NCBI RefSeq assembly: GCF_026213295.1
Contig: NC_079412.1
Location: 16,418,856 to 16,482,855 of the forward strand
Reading direction: 5' to 3'
Source of the DNA: Gadus chalcogrammus
Taxonomy: Eukaryota; Chordata; Actinopteri; Gadiformes; Gadidae
DNA: 64,000 bases
The notes below the pieces were generated by a model. That model did not search any database. It saw only the letters and a list, made by a program, of their open reading frames with translations, and was not told the DNA's origin. Every line of letters starts with the position of its first letter. Positions within the stretch are counted from its first letter, which is position 1. Made by a program: the position numbers and the translations under genes. Shown here piece by piece: positions 15,931-33,900 of this stretch.

Positions 15931-17164
15931 TTCTTCTCCCTAGCTTTTCTGGCAGCGTTGCAAGCCCCTGGTTTTCGTTCTCTATGTTCTTTTGAAATCC
16001 CTTCCTTCCTCTCTTTGGTTTACACAACTGTCATGTGACCACAATAACTGCATCAACGTTTGACAGGCTGATAGAGATAGGAATTACGACCATAACATGA
16101 AATACGTCTTTCTATTACTTTTGGGCCAAACGGTTTCCACCCCTCTCCAGAAGACTATTGTCTATTGTCCAGAGCTTCCTGCATATTCCCCAAGCAGATC
16201 TAAAGGGGGCCCCACTTCCAGGAGACATATACAAGCAGCAGATGTTGAGTCGACTGCCCCTACTGTTCCCTTCATGGCAGGCTTTATGATAATAAATGGA
16301 GTGGACAGATAACACTGGTTAACAAATAGCTAGATAAACCAACAAAATCAAAGCAAAGCTAAAATAAAGCTTAAAATAAAACATTTCTATAGTTATTATT
16401 ATTAATGTTATCAATACGGCTTCAAAAAACATAATATTCCTTACAAAGGGTGTACCACAGACGGAGAACCAGCTTCATAATACACTTTGGTATCCCAGGA
16501 GGTCATTTTATGATGGTCAATTATGGCCTTGTTGTTTTCCTTATGGAACAATCTACAAGTTATTGTTCTTTGTTAAATTGCCACTGCGCATGCTCACGGA
16601 CTAAGAAACTGAGGCAGGCTGTTCAAATTCTTCGCAAAGATAGTGGCTGTGATAGGCAGACTGATAATTCTGAAATCTTACTGCATAGCAACATTTAAAT
16701 ATGTCCCATTTTCCCCACTGAGCCAGGTCATTGCAAATGGTGGGCCGAAGCAATGCAGGACATTTAACATTCAAGAATTCTAACTGCTTGCCTCTCAGTC
16801 TCTGAGGATACAAGGTGGCGTGTAAACACAGAATGCTTAACTTTACAATACAATCAGTTAAAAAACACACCCTGTACATTAGCCTTGAGTGATAAGCACT
16901 AATAAAAGCCTGCTGACACATTCAAGTCTTGACATGCATTAAGTAAATATCCAATTTAACTACAAAATAGGCTTTGTTAACAGCTCAAGCTTGATTCTCT
17001 CAGTGACAGAGATGATTACAGTTAATGTCAGTTTACCTACGTTTTTTAAATACAAATACTGTTATGGTTAGAGAACGAGAGGGCCCAAACGCTTGACACA
17101 GAGGAGCTGAGTCGGGGTGTATAGGAAGTTGGGTTTATTGGGCAAGGAGTAACGACAAGCCGGG

Positions 17165-17345
17165 GCTAGGCAAGCCATGGTCAGGCAGGCGAGGGTTCGG
17201 TAACAGGTAGGCAGTCAGGCAGGCAGGGGCTCGGCGGTAGGCGGGTAGTCAGGCAGGCAGGGATTCGGCAATGGGCAGGCAGTCAGGCAGGCAGGGGCTC
17301 GGCGATAGGCGGGTAGTCAGACAGGCAGGGATTCGGCAACAGGAG
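17165..17345. repeat. GC-rich minisatellite, unit about 38 bp
   Basis: At least four imperfect units built from AGTCAGGCAGGCAGGG, then GCTCGGC or ATTCGGC, then a short variable spacer with GGCGGGT or GGGCAGGC. Units alternate between two subtypes, giving a higher-order period near 76 bp. Confidence 0.75.
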
Positions 17346-17500
17346 GTCAGGGTGACGAACGGAGAATTACAAACGGAGGAAAAGGGTTACTGGAGGACAG
17401 GGTAAAACGGGCTAGACTTAGGATAACGCTGGTAGGACCGATACTAACTGAGTAGTGGTAAACGACGAACTGGCACCGGCTGATTCCCTACTTCCCTACT

Positions 17501-17549
17501 ACCGTTCCCTACTTCAGCCGGGAGATCCTCGGCTGAAGTAGGGAACGGT
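17501..17549. repeat. Perfect 20-bp inverted repeat (hairpin)
   Basis: Positions 17,501-17,520 and 17,530-17,549 are exact reverse complements, with a 9-base loop. A second partial copy of the arm (TTCCCTACTTCCCTACTA) lies just before it. No known function. Confidence 0.85.
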
Positions 17550-19650
17550 GATCGTAGATTGCAGACAGGTGTGTAGAGGGAGTGAGGACCAGTGGCGCCA
17601 AGCGGCCACTAGAACCTACGGACCTCAGTGGGGGTTTAATTCCGTCTGCGCATGGCACCTTCTCAACGAGCAGGTGTCCGCCTGCAGCCAGAGGGGGCGC
17701 CAAAATACCTATTCCCAACACAATGTTATGCAGTACTTCATTGATAACCGCTACGCAGCGCGATTCTTTTTTTTACTGCTCGTGGCGCCCCCCATGTGAC
17801 TTTGGCGCCCCCCCACAAATATACCGCCCCGGGCTGCCTGGTTTGCCCGTACCTAAAACCGCCACTGCACACAAGGACTTAGTAATTTATTTCGGTGCAT
17901 TTAGTGAGTATATATTTGTATTGTATGTGTCATTTTTTCTCATCGCTGATGATTGATTGTGTGGATAAGCACCTGCAGGGAGTTGCTAATTAGCAATTGT
18001 GGAGTGTGTCAACAAAAAAAAGTTAAAACAGTATGTGACATAGGCCTATGTAGGCTATTTGTTTTCAGTTAACGGTTAGTTAAATAAAGTTGACCATAAA
18101 TGTTTGCCCATGCCTAAAGGCTTATACATTTCACTTAACTTTTTTTACCAGTCTAAAGCTAGGCCTATCTATAGAGCAATACGTCATCCAAGGCCGGACT
18201 AACCATCTGGCTAGTGCCCAGAGACACCTTTCGGGGATGAAGCTAAAAATATATTCATCAATAAAAATATTTGTTTGGCATACCCAGGAGCCACATGGTA
18301 AGGGCTCCCAGAAAAAAAAAGCCTTTGGCTCCTGACACCTGCACTAGTACAATACCGCTGTTAAATCACGATCATAAAATAATGTTTTATTTTTATACAA
18401 TACATGAAACATTTTACATGGAAGGATGAATGCAGTCAAATGTGTTGGCGCAGAACTGTAAATTCAGCTTCATAAGTTCAGATAACACTTTATTGATCCC
18501 AGACGGGGCAGTTGGGATGTTCAACAGCAGCAGGAAGACTCGCGAAAATAGAGATGCCAAGTACAATTAAAAAATAAAATAAAATAGTAAATATGATGGA
18601 CGGATGATAAACCTGTAATGTAAATATAAAAGATTCATAAATGAACAAATACATTTAAATAAAAGTTTTTTTACTTTATTTCATGTGTATGGGTATACTG
18701 TATATAAAGTGTTCAGAGAAGCTTACATTTTAAAGTGTACGGGTGAAGTATAAGAGTATTTTAAAAGGGTTGAACAAAATCTAGTGCGTAAGTTTGCGGG
18801 GAAAGATGAGGGTGAGAGGGGAAAAGGTATCCAGTCCATGTCGTTTATCTTTGAAGCTGTAACCCACAATCGATTGATATATACAGAAAAAAAAAACATG
18901 AATGAACTTGTTGATGGATGATTTGTTCTTGGAAACTTTCTACTTCAACATTGTTTGGACAGAGCTTATCAGTATGGTAAAGATTTATCACAATGTAGGT
19001 TTAACAAAAATATTGGTCATTATATTATCTTCTGCCTTTGAGAAAAGGACATCTACCTCCCTACCGGTTGAATAATATACCAGGATCAATAATGTTAACA
19101 AATATAGACGTTGGACTCTCCTGGACTGAGTCTGATTTGACTTTGAGGCTGGAAGGCTGAATACATGTTAAACCAGACGTCTCCATAGACACTCAAGGAA
19201 AGGTCTCCTTCATGACAACATGGAGCACCAGTGTCATTTTTGATTATCTGCAAACCGTACATAAACCAGCTTTCAACAACACCGCCCTGCGTCCTTTTAG
19301 TTGGAGGAGCTCAGAAAAGCCACCTTGGTGGAGTGTAGCCACCAAAATTGTTACAGATTACTGTATGCTTTATTCTGAGTATAATTTAATTTATATTAAT
19401 TCTTTTGAGAGCACAGTATATAATTAAAAACAATGTCACATATTTTTATATTCATTTATCATGACAAATATTATTGTTGAGGGCAGATGTTTTCATTTTT
19501 GACAAATACACTTACTGTGAATGAAGATTATGATTAGGAATATATAAAGGCCAACAAGACACATTAAATCTTCGTCCTTGTAGAAATATCATACATATCC
19601 TCCTCTGTCACTCAGGTTTAATCATGATGCAAGAGTAGACTGGCCAGACT

Positions 19651-23357
<3,707 letters not shown>

Positions 23358-23968
23358 TGCTTTCGGCAGAGTTGACTCCCTCTGTGGTGTGTGGGTTCTG
23401 ATCTTTATATCTCCTGCTTTCCCCTCTTTTGATTTCACAACGGTCATTTTGCGGGTTATTCTGTTAATCATTGACAGAGATGGCTTGATCACAGCTACAT
23501 CTATTTGAAATACGTAGTTTGATAACATGTTGGTATTTTGTACTGCTATTTGAGCCAAGTTAATCTATGGTCATTTTGTATTTTGATTACTTAAAGGTGT
23601 TGGCCGGTTTCTTAAGACCCAAGAAAGGCCATCCAGACACTGTTTATCTACCAACATGTAGAGATCATCTGTGTCTTCTGTGTCCATCACGTCAATCATG
23701 ATGCAAGAGTAGCCTGCATGGTCTTCAAACTTTTGTGCAGAATAATAATAATAATAATAATAATAATATAATTAAAATCAATGAGACACATTTTTATTGT
23801 TGAGTGCGGATGTTTTCATTATTGACAAACACACTTTCGATTGACGATTATGGCTAGGACTAATATAAAGCCCAACAAGACATTGTAAACTATGTCCTTG
23901 TAGAAAGATCATACATATCCTCCTGTCACTCAGGTTTAATCATGATATGAGAGTAGCCTGGCCAGACT
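23358..23968. other. SULT copy 3-4 intergenic region
   Basis: This 0.6-kb gap contains the upstream region of copy 3 and the downstream region of copy 4. The latter is paralogous to 19,440-19,650. A short (AAT)n run sits at 23,743-23,768. No gene is seen. Confidence 0.6.
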
Positions 23969-27149
<3,181 letters not shown>

Positions 27150-27328
27150 CGCTTCTCCTTATTGCAGTGTTTACCCTCTCTGTGTTCTGTGGGTTCTGAA
27201 CATGAAATCCCTTTCCTTTCCCTTTTTTTATTGCACAACTGTCGCGTGCCGAGCGGCTGTGTTAATAATTGAAGGTGTTGGGCAGCGTTGGTGGGTGGAG
27301 CAGGGCAGGGGGAAACTCCATGTACCAC

Positions 27329-27355
27329 CTTATCTATATGCATGTTGGCCGCCAG
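27329..27355 (-). pseudogene. Relic SULT exon 1 (fifth copy)
   Basis: The minus strand reads a 27-nt stretch matching exon 1 of copies 3 and 4 in length and sequence (GGCGGCCAACATGCATATAG core) followed by a GT donor. The start codon is CTG instead of ATG. The sequence upstream (27,360-27,480) also aligns with the SULT 5' flanks. The expected exons 2-6 are not found next to it. Confidence 0.65.
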
Positions 27356-28182
27356 TGCATACTGCTGCAGTGTTTCTTGCACGCCTGTTGTTTTCTTCCT
27401 CAGCGTTTGCAGGTTTTTATCATTGAAATCCCTTTGCTTCCCATCTTCGGATTAAACAACTGTCCAACTGTGACAACAGATAGTCAAACTCTGAATTATA
27501 GCGATGTGACTCTGGGAACTAAAGGTATCTAGCCGTTTATATCGGCTGAGGAGAAGGTGGGGTATGAGATATCATGTGTCAATCTAATCAAACAAAACTA
27601 TAATCCAACAAATACTTTGAGGGAGAATACAATTTAATGACGCAAAAAAAAAGTAAAACACAAAGCTAGCAAACAAATTAGTTTGTAGGTGCTGTTGTCT
27701 TTCCCAAAGATACACCGTGTTCCAGTTGAAAAACAAATTAGTTTGTAGGTGCTGTTGTCTTTCCCAAAGATACACCGTGTTCCAGTTGACAAACAAATGA
27801 GTCTGTTAATCATGAAAACTTGAAATTTTACATTTTTGTCAGACTTCTGTGGGCCTCTGCTCCCAGGTGCCTGACCTTTAGTTTGCAGTCCTTCGCTTTG
27901 GAGTTTTCTTTTCCAGGAGTGCCTTCCCATAAGCTAATGAGCTCTTAGTATTCAAGTGTAAATAATCTTAAATACGTATACGGATCATAGGGAAGTATTG
28001 TACAGCAAAAGGAAATTTGGCAGTAAATTAGAAATCGTAGAGCATATGCTGTTAACCTGGGAAAGGGAGAGATTAATGGTGCAAATGAGAATGAACGGGG
28101 TAAAAACATTCACCATCCTGTGCCGGCCATTGCCATCATTCACGATCATCTTTTTTTCATTTTTACTTTTGTCCTGTTGACT
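27356..28182. repeat. Duplicated non-coding block, left copy
   Basis: From about 27,560 to 28,135 the sequence is paralogous to 30,470-30,850 just upstream of wdr46. Shared words include ATCATGTGTCAAT, CAAACAAATA-TTTGAGGG, CGTAGAGCATAT and GGGAGAGATTAATGGTGC. A 60-bp tandem duplication lies inside at 27,673-27,792. No gene is seen. Confidence 0.75.
27673..27792. repeat. 60-bp exact tandem duplication
   Basis: The unit beginning AAACAAATTAGTTTGTAGG and ending GTGTTCCAGTTG occurs twice in a row with no visible differences over almost all of its length, which indicates a very recent duplication. Confidence 0.9.
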
Positions 28183-28289
28183 TTCTTCATATTATCAAAC
28201 TGCAATAGATGTCTGACTTGTTCTATCTCTTCGTCTGTGGAAGTTGAACCAACAATGGAGCACAACTTGTCTATCTCTCGTCAAGTGTC
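28183..28289 (-). pseudogene. Relic SULT exon 7 (fifth copy)
   Basis: The minus-strand translation resembles exon 7 of the four genes: REIDKLCSIVGSTSTDEE followed by QFDNMKK. It has an in-frame TGA (28,283-28,281) in place of the Gly codon of DTGRE, the acceptor AG is changed to TG, and the exon is cut off before the NYS/SPFMRK part. It therefore cannot be functional. Confidence 0.8.
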
Positions 28290-29069
28290 CAGGCACACAG
28301 ACATATAGACATACACGCATACACTTTAATTCATAATCATTGCTCAACCCTACCCCTCATTGCTCAACCCTAACCCTAACTTTTAAGCCGACCCACTACC
28401 CCTACCCTTCTTCCCCTACCAAACGGGACAACCCTACCCTGTGACGTCATCGGTAGTCCCTACCCTGTGACCTCATCATTAGTCATCATAAGTCAACTCG
28501 AAATGCATGACCCCGAACCTCCCCGTGACCCCCTAGCAGATAACCAGACACCTGGTAATGCTACAAGAGACAGACTGGCTGCCATTGTCTCCGGCAACGA
28601 GCAAGCCCCATTGTAAAGGTGTATAACCTGAAATGGTATTTATATCATGTATTTTGTAATTGGCATGCTTAAATAAAGGATTTTTTTAATGCTACAATCT
28701 GTCCCTCGTAATATACCATTTATTTTGAATGTCACTTAGCTACATGTTAAAGGTGGTATTAGGTATGAATTGGTTAAGAACAAGAACACTTTAAAGAAGA
28801 AACACTTTATTTCCATAAAGACATAAATATTAAAACCTACGATTCCATGGACCCTATACCATATATATGTTTGAAAGTAGGCAATGCCTCTTTTATGGAT
28901 GGCTTATTTTAATTAATAGAAAATGAATGCCTTAATGTTAAATGCATATTAACTGTATCTATCAGATTGATTCATATCTCATCAAATAGCACCGGATCGT
29001 TAAACATTGAATCGAATCGCATCGAATCGTTCCATATTAAAATGTATCGTCCCTGGATCGTATCGTAGC
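28290..29069. other. Intergenic DNA with CCCTACCC-rich repeat
   Basis: Positions 28,335-28,480 are rich in CCCTACCC and contain one AACCCTAACCCTAAC stretch, resembling a common fish repeat rather than a telomere. At 28,980-29,070 there are repeated ATCGAATCG words of an old hAT-like repeat, interrupted by the solo LTR that follows. No gene is seen. Confidence 0.5.
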
Positions 29070-29399
29070 ACATGTGTCATGGTCTGTCTGTTTCCCTGTC
29101 TTGTTTTGGTGTTTCCTTTTTTACTTTGGTATCTCTGTCTTGTTTCTCCCCTTGTCCGGTCAAGTTTCCCTCCTGTGTGATTACTGCTCCCTCCCCTATT
29201 GTCTTTCCTTTGTCCCTCGTCGTATCATTGTAGTTTGTGGTGAGTTGTGTCCTGTGTGTTACCTGTGTTCCCTGTGTTACCTGCGTCACCTGTGTTCTCG
29301 GTGTTCCTTGCCTTTTGCGCTAATAAATTATCCTTTACCCGAACTGTCTGCTATTAGGTCCTACCTTCTTGCCTGCCACCCGCTAACCGTGACAACATG
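29070..29399 (+). mobile_element. Solo LTR with 5-bp target duplication
   Basis: Positions 29,075-29,394 (320 bp) begin TGTCATGG and end CCGTGACA, giving TGTCA...TGACA inverted ends, and contain AATAAA near 29,325. The sequence ACATG flanks it exactly on both sides (29,070-29,074 and 29,395-29,399). No internal retroelement sequence remains, so it is a recombined solo LTR. Family is not identified. Confidence 0.85.
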
Positions 29400-29580
29400 T
29401 ATCTAGATGCGTATCGGATCGTCCTATAAAGGAGAGATGCACCGCACTAATAAATAACATACAAACAAGAACCAGTGATCTCATGGAACTAATATTGCAC
29501 ATTACAAAAAGGCATCAACCATCACATTTTATCAATAACTTTGGTCGGTTTTTTAAACAACCAGTGGGTGGTTTATCTTT

Positions 29581-30098
29581 TTATTTTCCTGGGGGTTTTA
29601 GGGCTACCAATGCAGAAGAGGTGCTTGAGGTGATGGTGATTGGCTCTGTGATGGCAGCGGCCTCAATGATCTCCTGAAAGAAAACAGATAAGAAGGAATT
29701 ATAACTGGGTTATATGGCCACATCTTACGTACAATATATAGTGATTATTATTTTTATATATATTTCTACCAAAAATACACTGGTTTATAAAAAGAAACAA
29801 CATCACATTGATTCACCATTCTCCAGGCTAATAAGCATTTTTAAAACGAATTATTGCATTACTTGGCATGGGATTAAAGTTTATCTTCAATCTGGAGTCC
29901 CTAGAACATGGAACATATGGATATCATACGACATGAGCCCCCGGTCCACGGCCGGGCTGCGGATCCCGCGGCGTGATTATTAACATAGAAAACACTTACA
30001 TTTGTGGTCTTCCATACTGTCGCATCTTTTTCGCCCGCCATCTTGCCTATAGGATTTTTCTTGATTTTCCATTTTCTCGCAAGGTATCGTGGGAGCAT
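29581..30098 (-). CDS. Candidate tiny two-exon gene, unknown
   Basis: On the minus strand, a possible exon 1 (30,041-30,000) reads MAGEKDATVWKTTN, starts in a good context (AAGATGG) and ends in ACAAAT-GTAAGT, a strong donor. An exon 2 (29,673-29,581) follows TTTCTTTCAG and reads EIIEAAAITEPITITSSTSS, then ALVALKPPGK and stop. Joined, they keep one frame (44 aa). An in-frame ATG further upstream (30,098) would extend it to 63 aa with a basic N-terminus. I do not recognise the protein. The Ser/Thr/Ala-rich tail gives no fold clue. It could instead be a chance pairing or a transposon remnant. Confidence 0.25.
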
Positions 30099-30283
30099 GT
30101 CACAACTGGAGCGTTCTCAGTTTCTTTGAGTGTGCCCATCGAAAATCTCAATTTTGAAGGAATGTTAGCCCTCCCCCTTACCCCTTACGCTACCTTTAAA
30201 TGGCTTTTGGACATGGCTCCACGGTAAGTGAATGAGCAACATTTTCCTATGAGCAATGAAATTGGACAAGGCCTTGAGGTATT

Positions 30284-30850
30284 AATCTCGAAGAATTCTG
30301 TGTCCTTCTCTTCGGCAATACCTTTGGCAGGTGCTATTATCTTTCCCAAAGATACAAAGTGTTCCAGCAGACAAACATTTTGTAATAGTACTGCAAATAC
30401 AAGTTAGCAAATACAAGTTAGCAAATACAACATTAGTGGACCATAGGCCACATAGACCATCATGTGTCAATATATCTAACAAAACTATAATCAAACAAAT
30501 AATTTGAGGGGGATACAAGTCAATGAAGCAACAAAAAAAGAATAAGTAAAACATATAGCTGGCAAAAAAATGAATTGGTGAAAACTTGGTCTTTTACATT
30601 TTTGCTGCTCCTTTCTTCCCAGGGGTGCCATCCCATTGGCTGAGAAGTATTTAAGTTTAATTCAGCTTAAATACGTTTATAGGTCCTTGCGAAGCATTGT
30701 ACATGCAATGACATTTGCCGTGGAATTACAAACCGTAGAGCATATTCTGTAACTGTGTGTTAAAACCGGGAAAAGGGAGAGATTAATGGTGCGATTGTTG
30801 CGAATGAGAATGAACGGGGCAAAATCATTGACCGTCCTCTGCCAGCCAGG
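30284..30850. repeat. Duplicated non-coding block, right copy
   Basis: Paralogous to 27,560-28,135. The part at 30,284-30,460 also matches the intron between exons 2 and 3 of SULT copies 3 and 4 (GAAGAATTC-GTGTC-TTCTCTT-GGCAAT and CCCAAAGATACAAAGTG words). A small triplication of GCAAATACAAGTTA sits at 30,392-30,430. It ends about 130 bp before the wdr46 start codon. Confidence 0.7.
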
Positions 30851-30976
30851 CGCCCTCACTCCAGAACAGCAGGGGCGGCAGTGCGCCGATGACGTTGCGT
30901 GACGCCGCCTGTAAAAAAAACAAAGATGAATAATACATTGATGACGTAAAGATCTCTCTGAACATACACAATAAAG

Positions 30977-33900
30977 ATGGCGTCGGCGGAGGTAGCGCTG
31001 AAACATACACACGTGGAGAAAAAGAAAAAGGTAATTGACAAATTTCTAACCATAATAAATGCTCCGCTAGCTATATGAGCTCCGTACATTGTCAGTTATT
31101 GATAATTTTTATACTACACCACTGAAGCGAAAGACCAAAAGTGATCTTAACATTAGCAATGGCTGCGCGTTTGAAAATGTAGGAAGCTATTTATTTAATC
31201 TTAAAGCCACTTGCGTGACTCATAACAGTGATACAGTTTCTTTCTGTGCTTATAGAAATATATGATTCCACTTTGTTTGTACCGACAGGTTTCTGAGCGT
31301 TACTGGCAGGGCTCTGGTGAGGAGAAGAAGGATGAAGCCCCGGGTGGATCTCACGTGCCGGGGGACCAGCCAGCTCCACTGGGCAGCCAAACCAACCAGC
31401 AGACCAGGGCTTCAGAGAAGAAGGAAAAATATAAAGCGGCAGGAAGACTTGGAAAGAAGGCCATAACAAGGGTCTGTCAGTCTGCGTGTGACGATCACCA
31501 TTGGAATACTAGGATCATTGTGATCACATTAAAGATGTTTGTTTCGTCTCTATAGCTGGCTAATTGCTGATGTTTTTTTTGTCTTCAGAAGCCTGATCCC
31601 TTCCCAGGATCTGCACCAGTTCCTGAGGAGAAGCGGCTTAAATTCCGGAGGAAAATGAAAATTGATCAGGTAATGTCCTGTCTTTAATATTTGCACTTTG
31701 TAATGTTCTGTTGTCAATCTGTTTTGTGATTTTCAACCCATTTCAGTTATTTGAACTTCCATTCTCTATATATGGGAGGCGTCTTTATGACTGTCAGTGA
31801 ATGCTGACCTCTGCTACCATCTAGGTGGACACAACCGGTCATTAATGCACAGTATTTCTGTCTTCTAGCTTCCTCAGCATCTCTCTAAGCTAAGGCGTGT
31901 TGTGGCTAGCTCACAGGCTGAGGCAGAAATTACTGAAAAGGAATCTGCCCGACACGACCAACTTCTTCTCCAAGAGGATGCTGGGTAATCTCTCTCGACG
32001 ACTACAACTGATTTTGAGTCTTGGAATATGTTTTTCCCAACGGTGATTTGACCCTCTATTTACTCTAGTTTTCTAGAAGGAGATGAAGATGAGGACACGT
32101 GTACCATCTCCCAAGAGGATATTGCTGATGCTGTGGATATAACGGCTGGAGCCAAGGTTGGGCGCCGTACATCATTGCAGCCATCAGAATGTCATGTCAT
32201 GTGTTCTATTGAACGTCAGTTAATTAATGTTGCCGATGGCACTGTGACTTTGCCTTCAAAAATTCCTTAAATTGTGCAAGCTCACCACTTCGCCTCGATA
32301 TATTGTTCTTGAACTAGCCTGGCATGAACAGCCAGTCTCTAACACTCAGTTATCTGAGTTAACCGAGCAATGTAGATGGTGATGAAACAGAGCAGTGCTG
32401 TTAAAGATTTTATAGAATTGCTTAATTATAATATTTGTGCTGCGTTGGGGATTGTTAGACGTAATGGTGACGTTTTTTAAGACTGTTTACTCTGGAAAAA
32501 ATGAATGTGTTTCGCTATAACTATCTGGATTTAGCATCCGACTGGCTGAAGCTCATCCAGATGCAAAGTAAGGTTCTCTGACGCCACCCCTCATCAAAGA
32601 CGGTATCCAGTCTTCATGAGCGAGGCAAATACGTGCTGGCTGTGTTAGGCTATCTGTGTGTCATGAACACTTTTCATTCAGCTAATTTTCTTCTCCTTTC
32701 TAGTATTTTAATCTAAACCTATCCCAGTTTGGGCCTTATCGTTTGGATTACAGCAAGACTGGACGGTTGGTATTAACGACTTTAAGCATGAAACAAGTTA
32801 TGAAGTTATTTGAGTTGTTTGGTAGATATTTGTACATTAATCCTGTTTTCCCTGTTGTGCTATTTGTTCTGTTTGCAGCCAACTGTTACTGGGTGGGAGG
32901 AGGGGGCATGTGGCCTGCCTGGACTGGCAGACTAAACAGCTGCTGTGTGAGATCAACGTGATGGAGACTGTCAATGATGTGAAGTAAGTCTGTCTTATAG
33001 AGCTGGCCCCAAATATTCAGATGAACCAAACTGTTCTTTGTTAGTGTTTATTAGGGATGCACCGATTGTGAAATTCTGGGCCGATACAGATGTTTAAAAT
33101 AGCAATTTGGCCGATGCCGATACCGATGTTTTTGTTGTTATTTATTCCCCCTTTTGTGCAAGGGAAACAAACCCTAACCCCCCACGCAGACACACACCTC
33201 GTATACACGCACACACATTGACACAGGGAGAGGCTTTTATGATTTGTGTGAAATCAATCTGTTTATTTCAACAACTGCGCCATCAACATTCAACATCAAA
33301 ATTATTTCAACATGGGCTTAGGCAGATAGGCCTACATGCGCCGAAACAGATCGCTATTTATTTTACTGAACACAGCCTGCATGACGGTGAACTAGACACG
33401 TCTTTAGCATTTGGAAACTATGGCCAAAAAAATAACTTCATACGGTGTCTTTTTAAATTTTTATGTTTCCAGCATTCGTAGTATTGATCAGCTGAAAAAT
33501 AGTCCGCCAAAGACGTTGACGTCGGTTAGCAACCGAGGACGCTTGTGGAGTGATACGACCGAAAAAAACGCCCGCGTGCATGTGTGGTTTGTTTACAAAG
33601 AAAAGTGAAAGAAAATGTCTGTCATGTGGGAGTATTTCACTGCCTCGGAGAACGATCAGCGATATGCTTGTAAGTTTGTAAGACATGTTCCAGTGACATT
33701 TCAAGAGGAGGAAGCATTAAACATGTAAACATCGGCCACTGCCATCGGTGGATGTCATGAACCTGACCTAGCCTGGATCCGCCCGCCTACGTACTTCCGT
33801 TCGATTTTCATTTCCCTTCAGTACTACCCCTGGGTTTGCGGTATATTCACGGGTTTTCTCCGGCCCAATTTTGCCGGTCCAATCAGCAAATAGAGGGAGT

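Larger units (their letters stand above)
15931..19650. other. SULT copy 2-3 intergenic region, repeats only
   Basis: No supported gene. The stretch directly upstream of copy 2 is paralogous to the upstream regions of the other SULT genes. Positions 17,165-17,345 hold a GGCAGGCAG-type minisatellite. Positions 17,501-17,549 hold a perfect hairpin. Positions 17,590-17,850 are rich in GGCGCC blocks like an old repeat. Positions 18,240-18,900 are a diverged copy of the flanks downstream of SULT copies 1 and 2. A 71-codon frame at 19,212-19,427 is not recognised and I do not call it a gene. Confidence 0.55.

Noticed and set aside
19212..19427. 71-codon frame upstream of SULT copy 3's downstream flank
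   Set aside because: No motif and no splice or promoter support.
28355..28385. AACCCTAACCC stretch as an interstitial telomere
   Set aside because: Only about two perfect units, embedded in a CCCTACCC-rich dispersed repeat.
32340..32560. C/D-box snoRNA in wdr46 intron 5 (GGTGATGA and CTGA words)
   Set aside because: Box spacing is too long and no terminal stem is visible. I could not support an RNA gene.
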